Source: Osmia lignaria lignaria | Taxonomy: Eukaryota; Arthropoda; Insecta; Hymenoptera; Megachilidae | Length of the DNA stretch: 64,000 nt | Assembly (NCBI RefSeq): GCF_051020975.1 | Contig: NW_027478168.1 | Span: forward strand, 4,402,001-4,466,000 | Direction of reading: 5' to 3' | Shown here: positions 10,948-25,500 of the stretch, one piece after another | How the letters are laid out: each line of letters starts with the position of its first letter | Position numbering within the stretch: the first letter of the stretch is position 1 | Translations under genes and position numbers: made by a program | The notes under the pieces: generated by a model | The model's database searches: none | The model's input: only the letters and a program-made list of their open reading frames with translations | What the model was told of the DNA's origin: nothing

Positions 10948-13900
10948 AACATAAAAAGTAGGAAACTTAATTCTCTACAAAAAAGGTCACTTAACATTTT
11001 GCCATAGCTCGCTTCGTTTCCGAGATATTTGCAGGTTTATCTCAAGGGAAGGGGCCTAACGGACATATTTCGAGATATTTCTTCTTCTTGTTGTTCTTCT
11101 TCTGCACAGCTAAGCTGGAAGTGGCATTTGCGGCTCGCACTAGTGCAGAGTTATCTCAAAGAAAGGGGCCACGGTGTTTCTGTATCTCTATTATGTTGGT
11201 GCGGCTTCGGAACTTTTAAATATCTTGATATATCTCGAGAACTACGCATCTGATCAAAAAATATCATAGAAAATAAAAAGTAGGAAACTTAATTCTCTAC
11301 AAAAAAGGTCTCTTAACATTTTGCCATAGCTCGCTTCGTTTCCGAGATATTTGCAGATTTATCTCAAGGGAAGGGGCCTGACGGACATATTTCGAGATAT
11401 TTCTTCTTCTTGTTGTTCTTCTTCTGCACAGCTAAGCTGGAAGTGGCATTTGCGGCTCGCACTAGTGCAGCGTTATCTCAAAGAAAGGGGCCACGGTGTT
11501 TCTGTATCTCTATTATGTTGGTGCGGCTTCGGAACTTTTAAATATCTTGATATATCTCGAGAACCACGCATCTGATCAAAAATTATCATAGAACATAAAA
11601 AGTAGGAAACTTAATTCTCTACAAAAAAGGTCTCTTAACATTTTGCCATAGCTCGCTTCGTTTCCGAGATATTTGCAGATTTATCTCAAGGGAAGGGGCC
11701 TGACGGACATATTTCGAGATATTTCTTATTCTTGTTGTTCTTCTTCTGCACAGCTAAGCTGGAAGTGGCATTTGCAGCTCGCAATAGTGCAGAGTTATCT
11801 CAAAGAAAGGCGCCACGGTGTTTCTGTATCTCTATTATGTTGGTGCGGCTTCGGAACTTTTAAATATCTTGATATATCTCGAGAACTACGCATCTGATCA
11901 AAAAATATCATAGAACATAAAAAGTAGGAAACTTAATTCTCTACAAAAAAGGTCTCTTAACATTTTGCCATAGCTCGCTTCGTTTCCGAGATATTTGCAG
12001 GTTTATCTCAAGGGAAGGGGCCTAACGGACATATTTCGAGATATTTCTTCTTCTTGTTGTTCTTCTTCTGCACAGCTAAGCTGGAAGTGGCATTTGCGGC
12101 TCGCACTAGTGCAGAGTTATCTCAAAGAAAGGGGCCACGGTGTTTCTGTATCTCTATTATGTTGGTGCGGCTTCGGAACTTTTAAATATCTTGATATATC
12201 TCGAGAACTACGCATCTGATCAAAAAATATCATAGAAAATAAAAAGTAGGAAACTTAATTCTCTACAAAAAAGGTCTCTTAACATTTTGCCATAGCTCGC
12301 TTCTTTTCCGAGATATTTGCAGATTTATCTCAAGGGAAGGGGCCTGACGGACATATTTCGAGATATTTCTTCTTCTTGTTGTTCTTCTTCTGCACAGCTA
12401 AGCTGGAAGTGGCATTTGCGGCTCGCACTAGTGCAGCGTTATCTCAAAGAAAGGGGCCACGGTGTTTCTGTATCTCTATTATGTTGGTGCGGCTTCGGAA
12501 CTTTTAAATATCTCGATATATCTCGAAAACTACGCTTCTGATCAAAAAATATCATAGAACGTAAATTGTAGGAAACATAATTCTCTACAAAAAAGGTGTC
12601 TTAACATTTTGCCATAGCTCTCTTCGTTTCCGAGATATTTGCAGATTTATCTCAAGGGAAGGGGCCTGACGGACATACTTCGAGATATTTCTTCTTCTTG
12701 TTGTTCTTCTTCTGCACAGCTAAGCTGGAAGTGGCATTTGCAGCTCGCAATAGTGCAGAGTTATCTCAAAGAAAGGGGCCACGGTGTTTCTGTATCTCTA
12801 TTATGTTGGTGCGGCTTCGGAACTTTTAAATATCTTGATATACCTCGAGAACTACGCATCTGATCAAAAAATATCATAGAAAATAAAAAGTAGGAAACTT
12901 AATTCTCTACAAAAAAGGTCTCTTAACATTTTGCCATAGCTCGCTTCGTTTCCGAGATATTTGCAGATTTATCTCAAGGGAAGGGGCCTGACGGACATAT
13001 TTCGAGATATTTCTTCTTCTTGCTGTTCTTCTTCTGCACAGCTAAGCTGGAAGTGGCATTTGCGGCTCGCACTAGTGCAGCGTTATCTCAAAGAAAGGGG
13101 CCACGGTGTTTCTGTATCTCTATTATGTTGGTGCGGCTTCGGAACTTTTAAATATCTTGATATATCTCGAGAACTACGCATCTGATCAAAAATTATCATA
13201 GAACATAAAAAGTAGGAAACTTAATTCTCTACAAAAAAGGTCTCTTAACATTTTGCCATAGCTCGCTTCGTTTCCGAGATATTTGCAGATTTATCTCAAG
13301 GGAAGGGGCATGACGGACATATTTCGAGATATTTCTTCTTCTTGTTGTTCTTCTTCTGCACAGCTAAGCTGGAAGTGGCATTTGCGGCTCGCACTAGTGC
13401 AGAGTTATCTCAAAGAAAGGGGCCACGGTGTTTCTGTATCTCTATTATGTTGGTGCGGCTTCGGAACTTTTAAATATCTCGATATATCTCGAAAACTACG
13501 CTTCTGATCAAAAAATATCATAGAACGTAAATTGTAGGAAACATAATTCTCTACAAAAAAGGTGTCTTAACATTTTGCCATAGCTCTCTTCGTTTCCGAG
13601 ATATTTGCAGATTTATCTCAAGGGAAGGGGCCTGACGGACATACTTCGAGATATTTCTTCTTCTTGTTGTTCTTCTTCTGCACAGCTAAGCTGGAAGTGG
13701 CATTTGCAGCTCGCAATAGTGCAGAGTTATCTCAAAGAAAGGGGCCACGGTGTTTCTGTATCTCTATTATGTTGGTGCGGCTTCGGAACTTTTAAATATC
13801 TTGATATACCTCGAGAACTACGCATCTGATCAAAAAATATCATAGAAAATAAAAAGTAGGAAACTTAATTCTCTACAAAAAAGGTCTCTTAACATTTTGC

Positions 13901-15697
13901 CATAGCTCGCTTCGTTTCCGAGATATTTGCAGATTTATCTCAAGGGAAGGGGCCTGACGGACATATTTCGAGATATTTCTTCTTCTTGTTGTTCTTCTTC
14001 TGCACAGCTAAGCTGGAAGTGGCATTTGCGGCTCGCACTAGTGCAGCGTTATCTCAAAGAAAGGGGCCACGGTGTTTCTGTATCTCTATTATGTTGGTGC
14101 GGCTTCGGAACTTTTAAATATCTTGATATATCTCGAGAACTACGCATCTGATCAAAAATTATCATAGAACATAAAAAGTAGGAAACTTAATTCTCTACAA
14201 AAAAGGTCTCTTATCATTTTGCCATTGCTCGCTTCGTTTCCGAGATATTTGCACATATATCTCAAGGGAAGGGGCCTAACGGACATATTTCGAGATATTT
14301 CTTCTTCTTGTTGTTCTTGTTCTGCACAGCTAAACTGGAAGTGGCATTTCCAGCTCGCAATGGTGCAGAGTTATCTCAAAGAGAGGGGCCACGGTGTTTC
14401 TGTATCTCTATTATGTTGGTGCGGCATCGGAACTTTTAAATATCTTGATATATCTCGAGAACTACGCATCTGATCAAAAAATATCATAGAACATAAAAAG
14501 TAGGAAACTTAATTCTCTACAAAAAAGGTCTCTTAACATTTTGCCATAGCTCGCTTCGTTTCCGAGATATTTGCACATTTATCTCAAGGGAAGGGGCCTA
14601 ACGGACATATTTCGAGATATTTCTTCTTCTTGTTGTTCTTCTTCTGCACAGCTAAACTGGAAGTGGCATTTCCAGCTCGCAATAGTGCAGAGTGATCTCA
14701 AAGAGAGGGGCCACGGTGTTTCTGTATCCCTATTATGTTGGTGCGGCTTCGGAACTTTTAAATATCTTGATATATCTCGAGAACTACGCATCTGATCAAA
14801 AAATATCATAGAGCATAAAAAGTAGGAAACATAATTCTCTACAAAAAAGGTCTCTTAACATTTTGCCATAGCTCGCTTCGTTTCCGAGATATTTGCAGAT
14901 TCAGCTCAAAGGAACTGGCCTGACGGACATATTTCGAGATATTTCTTCTTCTTGTTGTTCTTCCTCTGCACAGCTAAGCTGGAAGTGGCATTTGCAGCTC
15001 GCAATAGTGCAGAGTTATCTCAAAGAAAGGGGCCACGGTGTTTCTGTATCTCTATTATGTTGGTGCGGCTTCGGAACTTTTAAATATCTCGATATATCTC
15101 GAAAACTACGCTTCTGATCAAAAAATATCATAGAACATAAATTGTAGGAAACATAATTCTCTACAAAAAAGGTCTCTTAACATTTTGCCATAGCTCGCTT
15201 CGTTTCCGAGATATTTGCAGATATATCTCAAGGGAAGGGGCCTGACGGACATATTTCGAGATATTTCTTCTTCTTGTTGTTCTTCTTCTGCACAGCTAAA
15301 CTGGAAGTGGCATTTCCAGCTCGCAATAGTGCAGAGTTATCTCAAAGAAAGGGGCCACGGTGTTTCTGTATCTCTATTATGTTGGTGCGGCTTCGGAACT
15401 TTTAAATATCTTGATATATCTCGAGAACTACGCATCTGATCAAAAAATATCATAGAACATAAAAAGTAGGAAACTTAATTCTCTACAAAAAAGGTCTCTT
15501 AAGATTTTGCCATAGCTCGCTTCGTTTCCGAGATATTTGCAGATTTATCTCAAGGGAAGGGGCCTAACGGACATATTTCGAGATATTTCTGCTTCTTGTT
15601 GTTCTTCTTCTGCACAGCTAAACTGGAAGTGGCATTTCCAGCTCGCACTAGTGCAGCGTTATCTCAAAGAAAGGGGCCACGGTGTTTCTGTATCTCC
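10224..15697 (+). repeat. 17-monomer block (5474 bp), copy A
   Basis: Seventeen monomers in this stretch are repeated in the same order at +5474 bp (17 x 322). Rare markers match throughout: GGTCACTT at 10986, GCAGGTTTATC at 11032, GAACCACGC at 11562, AAAGGCGCC at 11807, CTTCTTTTCC at 12301, GACATACTTCG at 12673 and 13639, TTATCATTTTGCCATTGC at 14211, GAGTGATCTC at 14691, TTAAGATTTTGCC at 15500. The one base difference I noticed is C at 13023 against T at 18497. Confidence 0.93.
12558..14167 (+). repeat. Trimer period nested in the 17-mer block
   Basis: Monomers with GACATACTTCG and GATATACCTCG recur at 966 bp (12673 and 13639), each followed by a GCAGCGTT monomer with AAAAATTATC. The same nested pattern is present in copy B (18147 and 19113). 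The trimer duplication therefore predates the 17-mer duplication. Confidence 0.8.
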
Positions 15698-18600
15698 ATT
15701 ATGTTGGTGCGGCTTCGGAACTTTTAAATATCTCGATATATCTCGAAAACTACGCATCTGATCAAAAAATATCATAGAACATAAAAAGTAGGAAACTTAA
15801 TTCTCTACAAAAAAGGTCTCTTAACATTTTGCCATAGCTCTCTTCGTTTCCGAGATATTTGCAGATTTATCTCAAGGGAAGGGGCATGACGGACATATTT
15901 CGAGATATTTCTTCTTCTTGTTGTTCTTCTTCTGCACAGCTAAGCTGGAAGTGGCATTTGCGGCTCGCACTAGTGCAGAGTTATCTCAAAGAAAGGGGCC
16001 ACGGTGTTTCTGTATCTCTATTATGTTGGTGCGGCTTCGGAACTTTTAAATATCTCGATATATCTCGAAAACTACGCTTCTGATCAAAAAATATCATAGA
16101 ACATAAATTGTAGGAAACATAATTCTCTACAAAAAAGGTCTCTTAACATTTTGCCATAGCTCTCTTCGTTTCCGAGATATTTGCAGATTTATCTCAAGGG
16201 AAGGGGCCTGACGGACATATTTCGAGATATTTCTTCTTCTTGTTGTTCTTCTTCTGCACAGCTAAGCTGGAAGTGGCATTTGCAGCTCGCAATAGTGCAG
16301 AGTTATCTCAAAGAAAGGGGCCACGGTGTTTCTGTATCTCTATTATGTTGGTGCGGCTTCGGAACTTTTAAATATCTTGATATATCTCGAGAACTACGCA
16401 TCTGATCAAAAAATATCATAGAACATAAAAAGTAGGAAACTTAATTCTCTACAAAAAAGGTCACTTAACATTTTGCCATAGCTCGCTTCGTTTCCGAGAT
16501 ATTTGCAGGTTTATCTCAAGGGAAGGGGCCTAACGGACATATTTCGAGATATTTCTTCTTCTTGTTGTTCTTCTTCTGCACAGCTAAGCTGGAAGTGGCA
16601 TTTGCGGCTCGCACTAGTGCAGAGTTATCTCAAAGAAAGGGGCCACGGTGTTTCTGTATCTCTATTATGTTGGTGCGGCTTCGGAACTTTTAAATATCTT
16701 GATATATCTCGAGAACTACGCATCTGATCAAAAAATATCATAGAAAATAAAAAGTAGGAAACTTAATTCTCTACAAAAAAGGTCTCTTAACATTTTGCCA
16801 TAGCTCGCTTCGTTTCCGAGATATTTGCAGATTTATCTCAAGGGAAGGGGCCTGACGGACATATTTCGAGATATTTCTTCTTCTTGTTGTTCTTCTTCTG
16901 CACAGCTAAGCTGGAAGTGGCATTTGCGGCTCGCACTAGTGCAGCGTTATCTCAAAGAAAGGGGCCACGGTGTTTCTGTATCTCTATTATGTTGGTGCGG
17001 CTTCGGAACTTTTAAATATCTTGATATATCTCGAGAACCACGCATCTGATCAAAAATTATCATAGAACATAAAAAGTAGGAAACTTAATTCTCTACAAAA
17101 AAGGTCTCTTAACATTTTGCCATAGCTCGCTTCGTTTCCGAGATATTTGCAGATTTATCTCAAGGGAAGGGGCCTGACGGACATATTTCGAGATATTTCT
17201 TATTCTTGTTGTTCTTCTTCTGCACAGCTAAGCTGGAAGTGGCATTTGCAGCTCGCAATAGTGCAGAGTTATCTCAAAGAAAGGCGCCACGGTGTTTCTG
17301 TATCTCTATTATGTTGGTGCGGCTTCGGAACTTTTAAATATCTTGATATATCTCGAGAACTACGCATCTGATCAAAAAATATCATAGAACATAAAAAGTA
17401 GGAAACTTAATTCTCTACAAAAAAGGTCTCTTAACATTTTGCCATAGCTCGCTTCGTTTCCGAGATATTTGCAGGTTTATCTCAAGGGAAGGGGCCTAAC
17501 GGACATATTTCGAGATATTTCTTCTTCTTGTTGTTCTTCTTCTGCACAGCTAAGCTGGAAGTGGCATTTGCGGCTCGCACTAGTGCAGAGTTATCTCAAA
17601 GAAAGGGGCCACGGTGTTTCTGTATCTCTATTATGTTGGTGCGGCTTCGGAACTTTTAAATATCTTGATATATCTCGAGAACTACGCATCTGATCAAAAA
17701 ATATCATAGAAAATAAAAAGTAGGAAACTTAATTCTCTACAAAAAAGGTCTCTTAACATTTTGCCATAGCTCGCTTCTTTTCCGAGATATTTGCAGATTT
17801 ATCTCAAGGGAAGGGGCCTGACGGACATATTTCGAGATATTTCTTCTTCTTGTTGTTCTTCTTCTGCACAGCTAAGCTGGAAGTGGCATTTGCGGCTCGC
17901 ACTAGTGCAGCGTTATCTCAAAGAAAGGGGCCACGGTGTTTCTGTATCTCTATTATGTTGGTGCGGCTTCGGAACTTTTAAATATCTCGATATATCTCGA
18001 AAACTACGCTTCTGATCAAAAAATATCATAGAACGTAAATTGTAGGAAACATAATTCTCTACAAAAAAGGTGTCTTAACATTTTGCCATAGCTCTCTTCG
18101 TTTCCGAGATATTTGCAGATTTATCTCAAGGGAAGGGGCCTGACGGACATACTTCGAGATATTTCTTCTTCTTGTTGTTCTTCTTCTGCACAGCTAAGCT
18201 GGAAGTGGCATTTGCAGCTCGCAATAGTGCAGAGTTATCTCAAAGAAAGGGGCCACGGTGTTTCTGTATCTCTATTATGTTGGTGCGGCTTCGGAACTTT
18301 TAAATATCTTGATATACCTCGAGAACTACGCATCTGATCAAAAAATATCATAGAAAATAAAAAGTAGGAAACTTAATTCTCTACAAAAAAGGTCTCTTAA
18401 CATTTTGCCATAGCTCGCTTCGTTTCCGAGATATTTGCAGATTTATCTCAAGGGAAGGGGCCTGACGGACATATTTCGAGATATTTCTTCTTCTTGTTGT
18501 TCTTCTTCTGCACAGCTAAGCTGGAAGTGGCATTTGCGGCTCGCACTAGTGCAGCGTTATCTCAAAGAAAGGGGCCACGGTGTTTCTGTATCTCTATTAT

Positions 18601-21171
18601 GTTGGTGCGGCTTCGGAACTTTTAAATATCTTGATATATCTCGAGAACTACGCATCTGATCAAAAATTATCATAGAACATAAAAAGTAGGAAACTTAATT
18701 CTCTACAAAAAAGGTCTCTTAACATTTTGCCATAGCTCGCTTCGTTTCCGAGATATTTGCAGATTTATCTCAAGGGAAGGGGCATGACGGACATATTTCG
18801 AGATATTTCTTCTTCTTGTTGTTCTTCTTCTGCACAGCTAAGCTGGAAGTGGCATTTGCGGCTCGCACTAGTGCAGAGTTATCTCAAAGAAAGGGGCCAC
18901 GGTGTTTCTGTATCTCTATTATGTTGGTGCGGCTTCGGAACTTTTAAATATCTCGATATATCTCGAAAACTACGCTTCTGATCAAAAAATATCATAGAAC
19001 GTAAATTGTAGGAAACATAATTCTCTACAAAAAAGGTGTCTTAACATTTTGCCATAGCTCTCTTCGTTTCCGAGATATTTGCAGATTTATCTCAAGGGAA
19101 GGGGCCTGACGGACATACTTCGAGATATTTCTTCTTCTTGTTGTTCTTCTTCTGCACAGCTAAGCTGGAAGTGGCATTTGCAGCTCGCAATAGTGCAGAG
19201 TTATCTCAAAGAAAGGGGCCACGGTGTTTCTGTATCTCTATTATGTTGGTGCGGCTTCGGAACTTTTAAATATCTTGATATACCTCGAGAACTACGCATC
19301 TGATCAAAAAATATCATAGAAAATAAAAAGTAGGAAACTTAATTCTCTACAAAAAAGGTCTCTTAACATTTTGCCATAGCTCGCTTCGTTTCCGAGATAT
19401 TTGCAGATTTATCTCAAGGGAAGGGGCCTGACGGACATATTTCGAGATATTTCTTCTTCTTGTTGTTCTTCTTCTGCACAGCTAAGCTGGAAGTGGCATT
19501 TGCGGCTCGCACTAGTGCAGCGTTATCTCAAAGAAAGGGGCCACGGTGTTTCTGTATCTCTATTATGTTGGTGCGGCTTCGGAACTTTTAAATATCTTGA
19601 TATATCTCGAGAACTACGCATCTGATCAAAAATTATCATAGAACATAAAAAGTAGGAAACTTAATTCTCTACAAAAAAGGTCTCTTATCATTTTGCCATT
19701 GCTCGCTTCGTTTCCGAGATATTTGCACATATATCTCAAGGGAAGGGGCCTAACGGACATATTTCGAGATATTTCTTCTTCTTGTTGTTCTTGTTCTGCA
19801 CAGCTAAACTGGAAGTGGCATTTCCAGCTCGCAATGGTGCAGAGTTATCTCAAAGAGAGGGGCCACGGTGTTTCTGTATCTCTATTATGTTGGTGCGGCA
19901 TCGGAACTTTTAAATATCTTGATATATCTCGAGAACTACGCATCTGATCAAAAAATATCATAGAACATAAAAAGTAGGAAACTTAATTCTCTACAAAAAA
20001 GGTCTCTTAACATTTTGCCATAGCTCGCTTCGTTTCCGAGATATTTGCACATTTATCTCAAGGGAAGGGGCCTAACGGACATATTTCGAGATATTTCTTC
20101 TTCTTGTTGTTCTTCTTCTGCACAGCTAAACTGGAAGTGGCATTTCCAGCTCGCAATAGTGCAGAGTGATCTCAAAGAGAGGGGCCACGGTGTTTCTGTA
20201 TCCCTATTATGTTGGTGCGGCTTCGGAACTTTTAAATATCTTGATATATCTCGAGAACTACGCATCTGATCAAAAAATATCATAGAGCATAAAAAGTAGG
20301 AAACATAATTCTCTACAAAAAAGGTCTCTTAACATTTTGCCATAGCTCGCTTCGTTTCCGAGATATTTGCAGATTCAGCTCAAAGGAACTGGCCTGACGG
20401 ACATATTTCGAGATATTTCTTCTTCTTGTTGTTCTTCCTCTGCACAGCTAAGCTGGAAGTGGCATTTGCAGCTCGCAATAGTGCAGAGTTATCTCAAAGA
20501 AAGGGGCCACGGTGTTTCTGTATCTCTATTATGTTGGTGCGGCTTCGGAACTTTTAAATATCTCGATATATCTCGAAAACTACGCTTCTGATCAAAAAAT
20601 ATCATAGAACATAAATTGTAGGAAACATAATTCTCTACAAAAAAGGTCTCTTAACATTTTGCCATAGCTCGCTTCGTTTCCGAGATATTTGCAGATATAT
20701 CTCAAGGGAAGGGGCCTGACGGACATATTTCGAGATATTTCTTCTTCTTGTTGTTCTTCTTCTGCACAGCTAAACTGGAAGTGGCATTTCCAGCTCGCAA
20801 TAGTGCAGAGTTATCTCAAAGAAAGGGGCCACGGTGTTTCTGTATCTCTATTATGTTGGTGCGGCTTCGGAACTTTTAAATATCTTGATATATCTCGAGA
20901 ACTACGCATCTGATCAAAAAATATCATAGAACATAAAAAGTAGGAAACTTAATTCTCTACAAAAAAGGTCTCTTAAGATTTTGCCATAGCTCGCTTCGTT
21001 TCCGAGATATTTGCAGATTTATCTCAAGGGAAGGGGCCTAACGGACATATTTCGAGATATTTCTGCTTCTTGTTGTTCTTCTTCTGCACAGCTAAACTGG
21101 AAGTGGCATTTCCAGCTCGCACTAGTGCAGCGTTATCTCAAAGAAAGGGGCCACGGTGTTTCTGTATCTCC
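15698..21171 (+). repeat. 17-monomer block (5474 bp), copy B
   Basis: This is a near-perfect tandem copy of 10224-15697. The left boundary lies in a chimeric monomer. Up to C at 15697 (TATCTCCATT) it matches the monomer at the right end of copy B. By A at 15756 (ACGCATCTG) it matches the monomer just left of copy A. The join is thus inside a 59-bp interval of homologous sequence. This indicates a recent duplication by unequal exchange, or an assembly duplication that should be excluded by read depth. Confidence 0.93.
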
Positions 21172-22502
21172 ATTATGTTGGTGCGGCTTCGGAACTTTTA
21201 AATATCTCGATATATCTCGAAAACTACGCTTCTGATCAAAAAATATCATAGAACATAAATTGTAGGAAACATAATTCCCTACAAAAAACGTCTCTTAACA
21301 TTTTGCCATAGCTCGCTTCGTTTCCGAGATATTTGCAGATTCAGCTCAAGGGAAGGGGCCTAACGGACATATTTCGAGATATTTCTTCTTCTTGTTGTTC
21401 TTCTTCTGCACAGCTAAGCTGGAAGTGGCATTTGCAGCTCGCAATAGTGCAGAGTTATCTCAAAGAAAGGGGCCACGGTGTTTCTGTATCTCTATTATGT
21501 TGGTGCGGCTTCGGAACTTTTAAATATCTTGATATATCTCGAGAACTACGCATCTGATCAAAAAATATCATAGAACATAAAAAGTAGGAAACTTAATTCT
21601 CTACAAAAAAGGTCTCTTAACATTTTGCCATAACTCGCTTCGTTTCCGAGATATTTGCACATATATCTCAAGGGAAGGGGCCTAACGGACATATTTCGAG
21701 ATATTTCTTCTTCTTGTTGTTCTTGTTCTGCACAGCTAAACTGGAAGTGGCATTTCCAGCTCGCACTAGTGCAGCGTTATCTCAAAGAAAGGGGCCACGG
21801 TGTTTCTGTATCTCCATTATGTTGGTGCGGCTTCGGAACTTTTAAATATCTCGATATATCTCGAAAACTACGCTTCTGATCAAAAAATATCATAGAACAT
21901 AAATTGTAGGAAACATAATTCTCTACAAAAAACGTCTCTTTACATTTTGCCATAGTTCGCTTCGTTTCCGAGATATTTGCAGATTCAGCTCAAAGGAACT
22001 GGCCTGACGGACATATTTCGAGATATTTCTTCTTCTTGTTGTTCTTCTTCTGCACAGCTAAGCTGGAGGTGGCATTTGCGGCTCGCACTAGTGCAGAGTT
22101 ATCTCAAAGAAAGGGGCCACGGTGTTTCTGTATCTCTATTATGTTGGTGCGGCTTCGGAACTTTTAAATATCTCGATATATCTCGAAAACTACGCTTCTG
22201 ATCAAAAAATATCATAGAACATAAATTGTAGGAAACATAATTCTCTACAAAAAAGGTCTCTTAACATTTTGCCATAGCTCTCTTCGTTTCCGAGATATTT
22301 GCAGATTTATCTCAAGGGAAGGGGCCTGACGGACATATTTCGAGATATTTCTTCTTCTTGTTGTTCTTCTTCTGCACAGCTAAGCTGGAAGTGGCATTTG
22401 CAGCTCGCAATAGTGCAGAGTTATCTCAAAGAAAGGGGCCACGGTGTTTCTGTATCTCTATTATGTTGGTGCGGCTTCGGAACTTTTAAATATCTTGATA
22501 TA
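19701..22502 (+). repeat. 2.8-kb segment, source-type copy
   Basis: About 8.7 monomers, running from just after the CATTGC leader to the GATATACCTCG change, match 25818-28619 at an offset of 6117 bp (19 monomers less one base). The left part also matches 14227 onward in copy A, so this segment exists in up to three places. Confidence 0.88.
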
Positions 22503-25500
22503 CCTCGAGAACTACGCATCTGATCAAAAAATATCATAGAAAATAAAAAGTAGGAAACTTAATTCTCTACAAAAAAGGTCTCTTAACATTTTGCCATAGC
22601 TCGCTTCGTTTCCGAGATATTTGCAGATTTATCTCAAGGGAAGGGGCCTGACGGACATATTTCGAGATATTTCTTCTTCTTGTTGTTCTTCTTCTGCACA
22701 GCTAAGCTGGAAGTGGCATTTGCGGCTCGCACTAGTGCAGCGTTATCTCAAAGAAAGGGGCCACGGTGTTTCTGTATCTCTATTATGTTGGTGCGGCTTC
22801 GGAACTTTTAAATATCTTGATATATCTCGAGAACTACGCATCTGATCAAAAATTATCATAGAACATAAAAAGTAGGAAACTTAATTCTCTACAAAAAAGG
22901 TCTCTTAACATTTTGCCATAGCTCGCTTCGTTTCCGAGATATTTGCAGATTTATCTCAAGGGAAGGGGCATGACGGACATATTTCGAGATATTTCTTCTT
23001 CTTGTTGTTCTTCTTCTGCACAGCTAAGCTGGAAGTGGCATTTGCGGCTCGCACTAGTGCAGAGTTATCTCAAAGAAAGGGGCCACGGTGTTTCTGTATC
23101 TCTATTATGTTGGTGCGGCTTCGGAACTTTTAAATATCTCGATATATCTCGAAAACTACGCTTCTGATCAAAAAATATCATAGAACATAAATTGTAGGAA
23201 ACTTAATTCTCTACAAAAAAGGTCTCTTAACATTTTGCCATAGCTCTCTTCGTTTCCGAGATATTTGCAGATTTATCTCAAGGGAAGGGGCCTGACGGAC
23301 ATATTTCGAGATATTTCTTCTTCTTGTTGTTCTTCTTCTGCACAGCTAAGCTGGAAGTGGCATTTGCGGCTCGCACTAGTGCAGAGTTATCTCAAAGAAA
23401 GGGGCCACGGTGTTTCTGTATCTCTATTATGTTGGTGCGGCTTCGGAACTTTTAAATATCTCGATATATCTCGAAAACTACGCTTCTGATCAAAAAATAT
23501 CATAGAACATAAATTGTAGGAAACATAATTCTCTACAAAAAAGGTCTCTTATCATTTTGCCATTGCTCGCTTTGTTTCCGAGATATTTGCAGATATATCT
23601 CAAGGGAAGGGGCCTGACGGACATATTTCGAGATATTTCTTCTTCTTGTTGTTCTTCTTCTGCACAGCTAACCTGGAAGTGGCATTTGCAGCTCGCAATA
23701 GTGCAGAGTTATCTCAAAGAAAGGGGCCACGGTGTTTCTGTATCTCTATTATGTTGGTGCGGCTTCGGAACTTTTAAATATCTTGATATATCTCGAGAAC
23801 TACGCATCTGATCAAAAAATATCATAGAACATAAAAAGTAGGAAACTTAATTCTCTATAAAAAAGGTCTCTTAACATTTTGCCATCGCTCGCTTCGTTTC
23901 CGAGATATTTGCAGGTTAATCTCAAGGGAAGGGGCCTAACGGACATATTTCGAGATATTTCTTCTTCTTGTTGTTCTTCTTCTGCACAGCTAAGCTGGAA
24001 GTGGCATTTGCGGCTCGCACTAGTGCAGAGTTATCTCAAAGAAAGGGGCCACGGTGTTTCTGTATCTCTATTATGTTGGTGCGGCTTCGGAACTTTTAAA
24101 TATCTCGATATATCTCGAAAACTACGCTTCTGATCAAAAAATATCATAGAACATAAATTGTAGGAAACATAATTCTCTACAAAAAAGTTCTCTTAACATT
24201 TTGCCATAGCTCGCTTCGTTTCCGAGATATTTGCAGATATATCTCAAGGGAAGGGGCCTGACGGACATATTTCGAGATATTTCTTCTTCTTGTTGTTCTT
24301 CTTCTGCACAGCTAACCGGGAAGTGGCATTTGCAGCTCGCAATAGTGCAGAGTTATCTCAAAGAAAGGGGCCACGGTGTTTCTGTATCTCTATTATGTTG
24401 GTGCGGCTTCGGAACTTTTAAATATCTTGATATATCTCGAGAACTACGCATCTGATCAAAAAATATCATAGAACATAAAAAGTAGGAAACTTAATTCTCT
24501 ACAAAAAAGGTCTCTTAACATTTTGCCATAGCTCGCTTCGTTTCCGAGATATTTGCAGATTTATCTCAAGGGAAGGGGCCTGACAGACATATTTCGAGAT
24601 ATTTCTTCTTCTTGTTGTTCTTCTTCTGCACAGCTAAGCTGGAAGTGGCATTTGCAGCTCGCAATAGTACAGAGTTATCTCAAAGAAGGGGGCCACGGTG
24701 TTTCTGTATCTCTATTATGTTGGTGCGGCTTCGGAACTTTTAAATATCTTGATATATCTCGAGAACTACGCATCTGATCAAAAAATATCATAGAACATAA
24801 AAAGTAGGAAACTTAATTCTCTACAAAAAAGGTCTCTTAACATTTTGTCATAGCTCTCTTCGTTTCCGAGATATTTCCAGATTTATCTCAAGGGAAGGGG
24901 CCTGACGGACATATTTCGAGATATTTCTTCTTCTTGTTGTTCTTCTTCTGCACAGCTAAGCTGGAAGTGGCATTTGCAGCTCGCAATAGTGCAGAGTTAT
25001 CTCAAAGAAAGGGGCCACGGTGTTTCTGTATCTCTATTATGTTGGTGCGGCTTCGGAACTTTTAAATATCTTGATATATCTCGAGAACTACGCATCTGAT
25101 CAAAAAATATCATAGAAGATAAAAAGTAGGAAACTTAATTCTCTACAAAAAAGGTCTCTTAACATTTTGCCATAGCTCGCTTCGTTTCCGAGATATTTGC
25201 AGATATATCTCAAGGGAAGGGGCCTGACGGACATATTTCGAGATATTTCTTCTTCTTGTTGTTCTTCTTCTGCACAGCTAAGCTGGAAGTGGCATTTGCG
25301 GCTCGCACTAGTGCAAAGTTATCTCAAAGAAAGGGGCCACGGTGTTTCTGTATCTCTATTATGTTGGTGCGGCTTCGGAACTTTTAAATATCTTGATATA
25401 TCTCGAGAACTACGCATCTGATCAAAAAATATCATAGAAGATAAACAGTAGGAAACATAATTCTCTACAAAAAACGTCTCTTAACATTTTGCCATAGCTC

